Below, piece after piece: positions 43,479 to 51,024 of a DNA stretch of 58,145 bases (its first letter is position 1; each line of letters begins with the position of its first letter). The notes under the pieces were generated by a model. It saw only the letters and a program-made list of their open reading frames with translations, was not told where the DNA came from and did no database searches. Source of the stretch: Opitutaceae bacterium UBA2377 (GTDB lineage: Bacteria; Verrucomicrobiota; Verrucomicrobiia; Opitutales; Opitutaceae); the NCBI GenBank assembly GCA_002344205.1, contig DDSZ01000001.1:1-58145 (forward strand), read 5' to 3'. The translations under genes and the position numbers were made by a program.

Positions 43479-44138
43479 TCAGATGACCGGAGTGACCGGT
43501 TCCTGCAGCGCGGCGATGCGCGCGAAGATACGCTGCGATGCGATCAGGTAACGTTCCTTGCCTGCGGCCGGGTCGTCGTATTCCGCGGGCGAGATGGGCG
43601 GACCGAAAACTATGCTCACGGGTGTGCCCAGTAGCAGCGAACGGCCTTTGCCATACGCGGTGAAGGAGCCGAAGATACGCGCGGGCACCACCGCCACCTG
43701 CGCCCGGCTGGCGATGAGGCCGACGCCGGCCTTGGGCTCCTGCAGTTGGCCGTCGGATGTCCGGGTGCCTTCGGGGAAAAGGATGAGGCCCTTGTCGCCT
43801 TTCAGGGTCTTGAGCACGCGCTTGATGGCACTGACGTCCTGGCCGCCGTCGCGGTCAACCGGGATGGTGCCGACCTCGTCGAGCCACCACGAGGCGAAGC
43901 CGGGTTTCCACAGGGTCTTGCGGGCGAAGTAGGCGATTTGGCGCGGCACCTGGCTGCCGATTAACGGCGGATCAAGGAAGCTCGCATGGTTGGCGGCGAT
44001 CAGGAACGCGCCGGTGCGCGGCAGGTTTTCCAAGCCGACAACCTCACCGCGAAAAAACATCCCGTAAACCACCGTGGCGAGGTAGTGGAAAAAGCCGTAA
44101 ACCGGCTCCATCTCGACTTGGCGGAAAGAATGACTCAT
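43479..44138 (-). CDS. plsC: 1-acyl-sn-glycerol-3-phosphate acyltransferase
   Basis: A 219-residue membrane-associated acyltransferase that makes phosphatidic acid in phospholipid synthesis. The catalytic motif is N50-H51-A-S-F-L-D56 and the substrate-binding motif is LFPEGTRTSDG. It is the last gene of tyrA-aroA-cmk-plsC; its start overlaps the cmk stop by 4 nt (ATGA), so the two are translationally coupled. Confidence 0.93.
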   Translation of the reverse strand: MSHSFRQVEMEPVYGFFHYLATVVYGMFFRGEVVGLENLPRTGAFLIAANHASFLDPPLIGSQVPRQIAYFARKTLWKPGFASWWLDEVGTIPVDRDGGQDVSAIKRVLKTLKGDKGLILFPEGTRTSDGQLQEPKAGVGLIASRAQVAVVPARIFGSFTAYGKGRSLLLGTPVSIVFGPPISPAEYDDPAAGKERYLIASQRIFARIAALQEPVTPVI

Positions 44139-44806
44139 GCGGAGGCCAGCGCGGGGGCGACGCGGCCGGCCATGAGGGCGAAGACTTCGTCGAGCGACCG
44201 GTGGGTGCTGTCGATATCGATGGCGCCGGCCGGACAGGTGAGCGGGGAGGTCTTGCGCGAGGAGTCGAGCCGGTCGCGTTCTGCGATGGAGTCCTGCCGG
44301 CCCTCGGCGGCGCGGCGTTTGGCGCGCTCGACCGGATCGGCGTGCAGGAAGAAGCGGAAGTCGGCCTGGGGAAAAATCACCGAACCGATGTCGCGGCCTT
44401 CCATCACCAGCCCGCGGAATCCGTGCTGCTTTGCGACCTCGACCTGACCGCGCTGATAGCCAAGCAGGGTTTCCCGGACCTCGGGGATGGCGGCGTAGTG
44501 GGAAACATGCTCGTTGACCCGCTGGTCGCGGATCTCGTCGCCGGCGGGCTGCCCATCAACCAGCATCCGGGCGGACCGGCCTTCAAGACGGGTGGCGAGG
44601 TGGAGGCCGGACAACGCGGACTTAAGGGCGGGCAGGTCGGCATGGGGCACGCCACGCCGGAGGAGTTCGCTGGTGAGGTGCCGGTAGAATGAGCCGGTGT
44701 CCACATGCAGCAGGTTGAAGCGGTCGGCGAGCAGGCGGGCGGTGGAGGACTTGCCCGAGGCGGCGCCGCCGTCGATGGCGACAATGATGAAAGGTGAGGA
44801 AGCCAT
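44135..44806 (-). CDS. cmk: Cytidylate kinase
   Basis: A 223-residue (d)CMP kinase of pyrimidine nucleotide metabolism. The P-loop is GGAASGKSS at residues about 12-20; the NMP region has GRDIGSVIFPQAD and the lid has the RRAAEGRQDS arginines. The ATG at 44806 overlaps the aroA stop by 1 nt (TGATG), so upstream open frame is not used. The aroA-cmk-plsC order is a known bacterial arrangement. Confidence 0.95.
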   Translation of the reverse strand: MASSPFIIVAIDGGAASGKSSTARLLADRFNLLHVDTGSFYRHLTSELLRRGVPHADLPALKSALSGLHLATRLEGRSARMLVDGQPAGDEIRDQRVNEHVSHYAAIPEVRETLLGYQRGQVEVAKQHGFRGLVMEGRDIGSVIFPQADFRFFLHADPVERAKRRAAEGRQDSIAERDRLDSSRKTSPLTCPAGAIDIDSTHRSLDEVFALMAGRVAPALASA

Positions 44807-46017
44807 CAGTAGGCCAAGGATTTTTGGCGGAGGTTCTCCAGCAACCCAAAAAAGTGGGGAAAAGTTTTGGCGCAGCAAGCAGGGTCCTTGATCGAGAGCC
44901 AGGGCCGGCCATCGCCGAGCAGATCGTGGCAGCCGAGGATGCCGAAGCTCATGGCAAACCGATGGTCGTGGTAGGTCTCGATGACTTGGCCGGGCCGCAG
45001 CGGCTGCGGGTGGATCTCAAGCATATCTTCCGTCTCGATCACGTGCTGGCCGAGCTTGGTGAGCTCGCGGGCCATGCCGGCGACGCGGTCGGTCTCCTGT
45101 TTGCGGGTGTGCGCAATGCCGGAGATCCGCGTGGGGCCGTCGAGCAGCGGTGCGATGGCGGCGAGAGTGAGGAAGGTGTCGGAGAATTCGCGAAAATTTT
45201 GAGTCACGGCATGACGCGCGGGACCTACTGCGGCGACGACTTCGCGGAACTTCACGTCGCCTTGCAGGGGGCCGCCGTAATTGGCGAACGTTAGCTGACC
45301 GCCGGTCACCAGCGGCAAGGCGAGGAAGTAGCTGGCAGCGGAGGCGTCACCCTCGATCTGGTATTCGGAAGGTTGGCCGGCGAACTGCCTCAGCATCGCT
45401 TCCGTCATCGCGACAAAGGGCTTGGAGCCGGCCGCGCCTTTGAGCGTAACGGTGAGCGGGGATTTCGCGAGTGGTGCCACCATCAGCAACGCCGAGAGCA
45501 TCTGGCTGCTTTCCGAGGCATCGAGGCTCACCGCGCCGCCGGGCAGGCCGGCGGTGCGCAGCGTGAAAGGGAAGCTATGCGCATCCGCCCGGGCGCCCTG
45601 CTGGGCCAAGGCTTCAAGCAGCGCACCGATCGGCCGCCGGCGCATGGCCTCGTCGCCATCGAAGTGATAAATGCCGTCGGGCCTGAGGCACACAAAGGCG
45701 GTCAGGAAGCGGGCGGCGGTGCCGGCGTTGCCAACATCAATACTGGCCTCGCGGACCGGGATTTCGCCGCCGCGGCCGATGATGCGGATGGTAAGCGCGG
45801 TTTCATCCGTTTCGACCGCAAAGCCCAGCGTGCGCAAGGCGGCGACCATGATTTGCGTGTCGCGGCTGAAAAGTGCGCCGCGCAGGGTGGTCGGGCCGGT
45901 TCCGAGTGCCGCGAGGATGAGCGCCCGGTTGGTGATGCTTTTCGATCCCGGCAGCGTCACTTTACCCCGCGCTGGGCGCGTAAATGGGGTGACGGGCAGT
46001 GGATCGGGCAACGACAT
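44806..46017 (-). CDS. aroA: 3-phosphoshikimate 1-carboxyvinyltransferase (EPSP synthase)
   Basis: A 403-residue enzyme of the shikimate pathway that joins PEP to shikimate 3-phosphate. The N-terminal signature PGSKSITNRALILAALG and the second-domain SSQMLSALLM are present, together with the late RVAGMARELTKLG and YHDHRFAMSF. It overlaps cmk by 1 nt and follows tyrA after 83 nt, so aromatic amino-acid synthesis, nucleotide and lipid genes share one transcript. The length is slightly below the common ~430, with no key part missing. Confidence 0.95.
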   Translation of the reverse strand: MSLPDPLPVTPFTRPARGKVTLPGSKSITNRALILAALGTGPTTLRGALFSRDTQIMVAALRTLGFAVETDETALTIRIIGRGGEIPVREASIDVGNAGTAARFLTAFVCLRPDGIYHFDGDEAMRRRPIGALLEALAQQGARADAHSFPFTLRTAGLPGGAVSLDASESSQMLSALLMVAPLAKSPLTVTLKGAAGSKPFVAMTEAMLRQFAGQPSEYQIEGDASAASYFLALPLVTGGQLTFANYGGPLQGDVKFREVVAAVGPARHAVTQNFREFSDTFLTLAAIAPLLDGPTRISGIAHTRKQETDRVAGMARELTKLGQHVIETEDMLEIHPQPLRPGQVIETYHDHRFAMSFGILGCHDLLGDGRPWLSIKDPACCAKTFPHFFGLLENLRQKSLAY

Positions 46018-46100
46018 GGATAGACAGCGTCGGCTACGCTCGCCTGCGCGCCAAGGGGAAATTTCTGTGGCAAGCTCGCTTCTATGGTGGCTGCCGGCGC

Positions 46101-46961
46101 CTAGGGGCGGAAGTCTTTGCGGTAGGCCTGGCCGCGTTCGAGGCGGGCGGTGAGGTCGAGGTAGTCGCGGTTGGCGAGGGCGGCTTTGAGGGCGTGGAGT
46201 TCGTCCTCGAAACCGGCCAGTGCGCGCAGGACTTCATCGCGGTTCTGCTCGAGGATGGTGCGCCAGAGGGCGGGGTCGCTGCCGGCGATGCGGGTGGTGT
46301 CACGCAGGCCGCCGCCGGAGTGGTTGCGCCAGCGGGGATCCCTGCGGGCGAGGAAGGCGCACAGCGTCGAGGCGAGCACCTGCGGGAGGTGGCTGATGTG
46401 GGCGACGATCTCGTCGTGCTTGTCGGGATGTTCGGTAGTGACCTCGCAACCGAGATCGCGCCAAAAACGCACCACAGTTTCGGTGGCCTGTGCGTCCGTC
46501 TCCGGCAGCGGGGTTACGAAGCAAGCCCGGCGGGCGAACAGTTCGGCACTGGCGTGCTCCCAGCCGGTTTTTTCCGAGCCCGCCATGGGGTGGGCACCGA
46601 CGAAGTGGGCGGATTTTCCGACCGCAGCTAGACCGAGCCGGCAGATTTCGCCTTTTACGCTGCCGACATCGGTGACGATGGCGCCGGCGGGCAGGTGCGG
46701 GGCGATCTGGCGGATGAGTGGCAAGATGCGATCCACCGGGGCGGCGATGACCACCAGGCTCGCGCCGGCGACGGCCGCCTCGGGGGTGTCGGCAACGAAG
46801 TCGCACCAAGCCTGCTCGCGCAGGGCGAGCCGAGCTTCCGGTCGGCGCGCCCATAACACGATGCGCTGCGCCAGACCATGGATGCGCGCGGCCTTGGCGA
46901 CGGAACCGCCGAGGAGGCCGGGCGCGAGGATGGTGAGTTGGGCGGGCACGGCTCCTTGCAA
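46101..46961 (-). CDS. tyrA: Prephenate dehydrogenase
   Basis: A 286-residue NAD(P)-dependent dehydrogenase for tyrosine synthesis. It has a Rossmann loop APGLLGGSVAKAARI near the N-terminus, then the prephenate segment with the conserved H pair (VGAHPMAGSEKTGWEHA) and HISHLPQVLAS. No chorismate mutase or ACT domain is attached. It heads the tyrA-aroA-cmk-plsC operon. The GVG/GLG position reads PGLLGG rather than GxGxxG, which is common in this family. Confidence 0.9.
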   Translation of the reverse strand: MQGAVPAQLTILAPGLLGGSVAKAARIHGLAQRIVLWARRPEARLALREQAWCDFVADTPEAAVAGASLVVIAAPVDRILPLIRQIAPHLPAGAIVTDVGSVKGEICRLGLAAVGKSAHFVGAHPMAGSEKTGWEHASAELFARRACFVTPLPETDAQATETVVRFWRDLGCEVTTEHPDKHDEIVAHISHLPQVLASTLCAFLARRDPRWRNHSGGGLRDTTRIAGSDPALWRTILEQNRDEVLRALAGFEDELHALKAALANRDYLDLTARLERGQAYRKDFRP

Positions 46962-47042
46962 AGGGCAAACGGCATGGGTGTCGAGCCCTACGCTGATGGG
47001 TGAAACCAGCGGTGTGTGCCCCGCGGTGAGGAACCTTCCGGC

Positions 47043-47453
47043 TCAGCCGCCGAGCGCCACGATGCGTTTGAAAGCAGCGGGCTCCAGCGGCATCACCGAG
47101 AGGCGGCTCTGACGGAGCAGAGGGATGCCAGCAAGCGCCGGTTCGGCCTTGATTTGGGTGAGAGTCACGGGCCGGGAGAGCGGGGCGATGGGTTTGAGTT
47201 CGACCGCGACCCAGCCTGGTTCGTCGGCGGTCTTGTCGGGGAACGCCGTTTTGGTGACCTCGGCCACGCCGACGACGGCCTTGGTGGTGACGCTTTCGTA
47301 GAAGAGCACGCGGTCACCCTTGCGCATGGCGTTGAGGTGGATGCGGGCCTGATAGTTGCGGACGCCAGTCCAGTCGGTCTTGCGGTCGCCCAGCAGGTCG
47401 CTCCACGCATAGGCTTCGGGTTCGGATTTCACCAGCCAGTATTGCATTGTCAT
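47043..47453 (-). CDS. EVE domain-containing protein
   Basis: A 136-residue single-domain protein of the EVE family, a PUA-like fold thought to bind modified bases in nucleic acid. It begins with the diagnostic MQYWLVKSEPEAYAW and has DWTGVRNYQARIHLNAMRKGDRVLFYES. The start could be ATG 47453 or ATG 47447. It is transcribed alone on the minus strand, divergent from the small membrane peptide gene at 47484. Such single EVE proteins are widespread and mostly uncharacterised. Confidence 0.92.
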   Translation of the reverse strand: MTMQYWLVKSEPEAYAWSDLLGDRKTDWTGVRNYQARIHLNAMRKGDRVLFYESVTTKAVVGVAEVTKTAFPDKTADEPGWVAVELKPIAPLSRPVTLTQIKAEPALAGIPLLRQSRLSVMPLEPAAFKRIVALGG

Positions 47454-47483
47454 GTAAGAGGTGGTCGGGTGCAGTTCTGATAC

Positions 47484-47597
47484 ATGAATGAAACCGAGGC
47501 TGAAAAGGCAAAAGCCCGCCGTGCGATCCGGTTGCTATACATCCTGATGGTGGTTTTCATTGCGGGTCCCATCCTTGTTTACCTCTTGGTGCGCTGA
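47484..47597 (+). CDS. Small single-pass membrane protein (37 residues)
   Basis: An unannotated-looking 37-residue frame with ATG at 47484 and TGA at 47595-47597. The first 16 residues are charged (MNETEAEKAKARRAIR), and the rest is one hydrophobic helix (LLYILMVVFIAGPILVYLLV) ending in R. The positive-inside rule puts the N-terminus in the cytoplasm. It lies 8 nt before the PIN-TRAM gene, so the two are probably co-transcribed. Function unknown. Confidence 0.6.
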   Translation: MNETEAEKAKARRAIRLLYILMVVFIAGPILVYLLVR

Positions 47598-47605
47598 ATC
47601 TGTTC

Positions 47606-48616
47606 ATGAACAAAACCCTGCTCTCCCTCCGCCTGCTGTTTGTGGTGCTCTGCACCCTTGGCGGCTGGCTGGTGTGCTACACGATCGAGGAGTGGGACGA
47701 ACACCGTCTGCTGGCGATGTTTGTGGGTTTCTCCATCGGCGCGCTGGTAGTGTTGGTGGATGTGCTGCTGAAGGGGTTTTCCCTGCGCGGGCTGTCGGCC
47801 ATCAGCTTCGGCTTGGCGGTGGGGGCCCTGATTTCCTACCTCGTGGGCACCTCGCCACTTTTTGACCGTGGCGACGAGCAGAACATCTTTATCGCCCGGT
47901 TGGCGCTTTTTCTCGCCTGCACCTACCTGTGCACGGTGATCGCCCTGCGCGGCAAGGATGAGTTCAACCTGGTCATCCCCTATGTGCGTTTCGTGCCGCA
48001 CGAGGTGGATGTGCCGCTCGTGGTCGTGGACACCAGCGTGCTGATCGACGGACGCATTGCCCGGGTGTGCGAGTCGGGCTTCATGGGCTCGGCGCTCGTG
48101 ATCCCGACCTTCGTGCTGAAAGAATTGCAATCGGTGGCGGATTCGCCCGACCCGCAGCGGCAGGCCCGGGGGCGGCGCGGGCTGGAGGTCCTGAACGAGC
48201 TGCGGCGTATCAAGCACCTCGACATCCGCATCACGGAGAGCGAAGTCGCGAACCAGCAAAACGTGGACGCGAAGCTCGTCTTCCTCGCGCAGAGCATGCG
48301 GGCCAAGTTGCTCACGACCGACTACAATCTCGCCAAGATGGCCGAGTTTCACGGCGTGCAATGGCTCAACCTCAACCAACTGGCCAAATCTCTCCGGCCC
48401 GAGCTGATGATCGGCGAGGTGGTGGGCCTGGAGCTGAGCAAGCCCGGCAAGGAAGAAGGGCAGGCGGTGGGCTACCTTGAAGACGGCTCGATGGTCGTGG
48501 TGGTGGATGGCCGGGCCCAGCTTGGTCGGCGGGTTGAAGCGGAAGTGACGAGCGTCCTGCCCACCGCCGGCGGCAAGCTGGTCTTCGCCCGCCTAACCGG
48601 GCGGTCAGTGACCTGA
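47606..48616 (+). CDS. PIN and TRAM domain membrane protein (YacL-like)
   Basis: A 336-residue protein. About four N-terminal membrane helices (residues 5-115) are followed by a PIN nuclease domain and a C-terminal TRAM RNA-binding domain. The PIN acidic residues are visible: VVDTSVLIDGR, LKELQ, VDAKLV and TTDYNLA. The TRAM part is VGLELSKPGKEEGQAVGYLEDGS to FARLTGRSV. The layout is that of B. subtilis YacL, a conserved membrane-bound RNase-like protein of unclear role. The ATG at 47606 directly precedes the first helix. Confidence 0.92.
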   Translation: MNKTLLSLRLLFVVLCTLGGWLVCYTIEEWDEHRLLAMFVGFSIGALVVLVDVLLKGFSLRGLSAISFGLAVGALISYLVGTSPLFDRGDEQNIFIARLALFLACTYLCTVIALRGKDEFNLVIPYVRFVPHEVDVPLVVVDTSVLIDGRIARVCESGFMGSALVIPTFVLKELQSVADSPDPQRQARGRRGLEVLNELRRIKHLDIRITESEVANQQNVDAKLVFLAQSMRAKLLTTDYNLAKMAEFHGVQWLNLNQLAKSLRPELMIGEVVGLELSKPGKEEGQAVGYLEDGSMVVVVDGRAQLGRRVEAEVTSVLPTAGGKLVFARLTGRSVT

Positions 48617-48701
48617 GCATCTCGCCCTCTCGGCGGGTGTGGGCAAAAATGATGTTTACTCACGCACGGCCATTGCCCAAAACCTGCCCTCCCTGGCATT
48701 C

Positions 48702-48777
48702 GGGGCAGTAGCTCAGTTGATAGAGCGCGTCGTTCGCAACGACGAGGTCGTGGGTTTGATCCCCATCTGCTCCACCA
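48702..48777 (+). tRNA. tRNA-Ala(CGC)
   Basis: Seventy-six nt folding as a cloverleaf: acceptor GGGGCAG / CTGCTCC, D-stem GCTC / GAGC, anticodon loop TTCGCAA (anticodon CGC), 5-bp T-stem and encoded CCA. Two normally invariant tertiary bases are changed: G19 is A (D-loop AGTTGATA) and C56 is T (T-loop TTTGATC). Together they would keep a Watson-Crick 19-56 pair as A-U. Confidence 0.95.
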
Positions 48778-48782
48778 GCCTT

Positions 48783-48809
48783 CGCCGAGGCTTTCGCCGT
48801 CGCTCGGCG
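48783..48809. repeat. GC-rich inverted repeat after tRNA-Ala
   Basis: Arms CGCCGAG and CTCGGCG around 13 nt. Without a T-run it is a poor intrinsic terminator. The following ~200 nt (to 49017) hold no gene I can support. Confidence 0.35.
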
Positions 48810-49017
48810 AGCTATGGCGGACAAGACGGCTGGCAGGCCGGCTTGGCATGCTGCGTGGTCGCCAATATGTGTCCAAACCCCTGGGGGCCGACCGTTTTTG
48901 CGGGCTAGGGCCAGGTGCGGGGTGAATTTTCGGTTACAGGTGCATTTGGTCCTGTATTTGCTTTATGACGCTGGCAGACCGATAGTCTGCAAGGCCGACG
49001 CCAAAACCAATCTCGTC

Positions 49018-49386
49018 ATGAAAAAGAAAACCAAGACCACCACCAAGGCGCTCACCCCGGCGACGAAACCCGCGAAGACCGTCAAGAAGACGACCGCCCG
49101 GCCCGCCGTAAAGAAATCGGCCCCGAAGGTCGCGCTCACGACGATCTCCGCTTTGATTGATGTCGGCTTCGGCAATACCCTCTACCTGCGCGGCGACGGC
49201 CCCGGCCTGAGCTGGGAGACCGGTATCCCGATGGATTGCATCGCCGATGAGCATTGGCGCATCACGGTTCCGGAGAGCACCCGTCCCATCGTGTTCAAAT
49301 TCCTGCTGAACGACGAAATGTGGTGCGCGGGCGACGACTACACGGCCGCCCCCGGCAGCACGGTGACCCTCGCACCCGAGTTCTGA
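49018..49386 (+). CDS. Lysine-rich-tail protein with starch-binding-like (CBM20/48-type) domain
   Basis: A 122-residue protein. Residues 1-40 are K/T/A/P-rich, like bacterial histone H1-type tails (KKKTKTTTKALTPATKPA). Residues about 42-122 look like a small beta-sandwich of the starch/glycogen-binding kind (NTLYLRGDGPGLSWETGIPM, later VFKFLLNDEMWCAGDDY). ATG 49018 is chosen over upstream open frame because the tail begins there and the upstream part shares sequence with intergenic DNA. It may tether DNA or another polyanion, or glycogen; the glycogen phosphorylase gene lies in the same window. Family known to me only as conserved hypothetical proteins. Confidence 0.72.
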   Translation: MKKKTKTTTKALTPATKPAKTVKKTTARPAVKKSAPKVALTTISALIDVGFGNTLYLRGDGPGLSWETGIPMDCIADEHWRITVPESTRPIVFKFLLNDEMWCAGDDYTAAPGSTVTLAPEF

Positions 49387-49391
49387 ACCGC

Positions 49392-50117
49392 TCAGCGCGC
49401 TGGATATTCCCGGTCGGGATTGATCTCCAGCAGCCGGGCTTGGAGCCGAGCGGTCGCTTGGTCGCGATCCGCCAGTTCCACCGCGGGGATGTGGTCGCAG
49501 CGCATGCGCACGCGCGAGAAGGGCTTGGGCAGATAAAACTTGTCCCAGCTCCGCCGCAGCCGCCAGGCGTTCTCAAACTCGGCGCCGATCAGCAGGATTG
49601 GCGTCTTGGTCCGGCGCGTTACGATGAGCGCGCCGGGTTTGAACTCATAGATCGGTCCCTTGGGTCCGTCCGGGGTGATCCCCACATCGAAGCCGGCGCG
49701 GAGCACCTCCACGAGGGCGGTGGCGGCCTCGCGGCCCAGCCGGTGGCTGGAGCCGCGGACGGTGCTGAGCCCGATAAGGGCGAAGAAGGCGTCGAGCCAC
49801 GCACCGTCCTTGCTGGCGCTGACGAGCGCATACATCGGCTTGCCGCGGCGGAAGCGTTGGTAAATGAGCGCGGCGAGAAACAGCCGGTTGTGCCACAGCA
49901 CCATCGCGACCGGCTCGTCGCTTTTCATGTAGTTGCGCAGGTCCTCGGGGGAAACCTCGATGCGCAGGGTGCGGATCCAGAGCCGCACCAGCAGGCCGAA
50001 CGGCCATAGCGCCAAGCGGCGCCAGCCGGAGATGCGCTGCACTTCGGGAAAAGAATCGGTGGGTGAGGGGAGCGTGCTCAGGAGCGCCGTTGTTGCCGAA
50101 ACGGGCCGGTGCGCCAA
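49392..50117 (-). CDS. Lysophospholipid acyltransferase family protein (DUF374)
   Basis: A 241-residue protein of the DUF374 group, related to LpxL/PlsC-type acyltransferases. Hallmarks are VLWHNRLFLAAL (the HN motif) and GITPDGPKGP. A short hydrophobic helix at residues about 33-50 suggests membrane attachment. Likely role: lipid A or phospholipid acylation at the inner membrane. It is convergent with the gene at 49018, the stops being 5 nt apart. Confidence 0.88.
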   Translation of the reverse strand: MAHRPVSATTALLSTLPSPTDSFPEVQRISGWRRLALWPFGLLVRLWIRTLRIEVSPEDLRNYMKSDEPVAMVLWHNRLFLAALIYQRFRRGKPMYALVSASKDGAWLDAFFALIGLSTVRGSSHRLGREAATALVEVLRAGFDVGITPDGPKGPIYEFKPGALIVTRRTKTPILLIGAEFENAWRLRRSWDKFYLPKPFSRVRMRCDHIPAVELADRDQATARLQARLLEINPDREYPAR

Positions 50118-50173
50118 GCGCGAATCACAACCGGCGGTTGACCGGCGGCGGATTCCCGGGCACGAACGCGCGC

Positions 50174-50722
50174 ATGTCCCGGCCGCTTCCGCCCTGTCCG
50201 CACCTGCCCCCGGCCCGCGCCGGGCTCGACTGGCGTTCGCTGCACAGCCATCGCGCCGAGGAGCGGACGGCGGATTTTTATCATGCCTGTCTCGAATACG
50301 GCCAGTCGCTGTGGCAGCGCGGCCTGGCGGCGCGGGCGCTGCTGTGCCTCGACCGGGCTTTCGGGGCAGACCTGAACGGGAATGAGCCGGTGCTGCGCGA
50401 GTGGCCGCTGCCCTACGCGGCGATGGCGTGGTGTATCGCGGCCACGCCGCCGGGCGTCTTCATCGGCAATCCTCGCGTGCATTTTCAACATTACGCGGAC
50501 CGCATGAACGAGCCCCGGCGCGAGCAGCGCCGGTGGCGTGCCTGGGCCTGCTGGGCGTTGACGCGCAAAGTGCGGCCTGAGCTGCCCGGCGATCCCCGGC
50601 ACATGGTCATGGAGCCGACCGCGGAGCAGATCCGGAGCGAACTGCACCGGCACGGCCTGCCCGGCGAGGCGGAGATCTGGGCGAGCGTGCTGGACCGCCC
50701 GACACCGGTGGCGGCCGGGTGA
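50174..50722 (+). CDS. Conserved hypothetical protein, 182 residues
   Basis: I do not recognise a named family. The protein has an acidic-aromatic helical core (LDWRSLHSHRAEERTADFY, LPYAAMAWCIAATPPGVF), a stretch rich in R and W (REQRRWRAWACWALTRKV), and no signal peptide or membrane helix. ATG 50174 is chosen because the region upstream belongs to the divergent acyltransferase promoter. The following tRNA-Arg on the minus strand begins 2 nt after its stop. Probably cytoplasmic. Confidence 0.65.
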   Translation: MSRPLPPCPHLPPARAGLDWRSLHSHRAEERTADFYHACLEYGQSLWQRGLAARALLCLDRAFGADLNGNEPVLREWPLPYAAMAWCIAATPPGVFIGNPRVHFQHYADRMNEPRREQRRWRAWACWALTRKVRPELPGDPRHMVMEPTAEQIRSELHRHGLPGEAEIWASVLDRPTPVAAG

Positions 50723-50724
50723 AA

Positions 50725-50801
50725 TGGCGCGGTGGAGGTGACTCGAACACCCGACCGGCGGTTTAGAAAACCGCTGCTCTATCCAGCTGAGCTACCACCG
50801 C
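50725..50801 (-). tRNA. tRNA-Arg(TCT)
   Basis: Seventy-seven nt, minus strand. Acceptor GCGGTGG / CCACCGC pairs perfectly; the anticodon stem is GCGGT / ACCGC around TTTCTAA (anticodon TCT); the T-loop is TTCGAGT; CCA is encoded. It reads AGA/AGG codons. Confidence 0.95.
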
Positions 50802-50859
50802 GTTTTCAGGGTGGCAGCGCTATCCTTCGCAGTCGAATGCGACAAGGGTAAAACCACGC

Positions 50860-50887
50860 TTGACTTGCCTTCTTCCGATTCTACGTT
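50860..50887 (+). promoter_or_regulatory. Promoter of tRNA-Asp
   Basis: A -35 TTGACT (50860-50865), 16-nt spacer and -10 TACGTT (50882-50887), about 20 nt before the tRNA start. Spacing and bases fit sigma-70 consensus well. Confidence 0.55.
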
Positions 50888-50907
50888 CCGCCTCTTTCCC
50901 GATTCAC

Positions 50908-50984
50908 GGGGTGGTAGCTCAGTTGGTTAGAGCGTCTGCCTGTCACGCAGAAGGTCGCGGGTTCGAGTCCCGTCCATCCCGCCA
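50908..50984 (+). tRNA. tRNA-Asp(GTC)
   Basis: Seventy-seven nt. Acceptor GGGGTGG / CCATCCC has one G-U pair; anticodon loop CTGTCAC (anticodon GTC) on a TCTGC / GCAGA stem; T-loop TTCGAGT; CCA encoded. Canonical in every invariant base I checked. Confidence 0.96.
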
Positions 50985-50988
50985 TTTT

Positions 50989-51020
50989 GGCCGGTTTCCC
51001 GAGCGAAACCGGCCTTTTTT
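50989..51020 (+). terminator. Rho-independent terminator after tRNA-Asp
   Basis: Perfect 10-bp stem GGCCGGTTTC / GAAACCGGCC with a 6-nt loop, then TTTTTT. It ends the tRNA-Asp transcript and lies just beyond the stop of the convergent kinase gene. Confidence 0.92.
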
Positions 51021-51024
51021 GCGC

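Noticed and set aside
48639..48908. Open frame spanning tRNA-Ala, and a minus-strand frame over the same tRNA
   Set aside because: Both read through a clear cloverleaf; the RWGSNPRP-type peptide is a known false translation of tRNA reverse strands.
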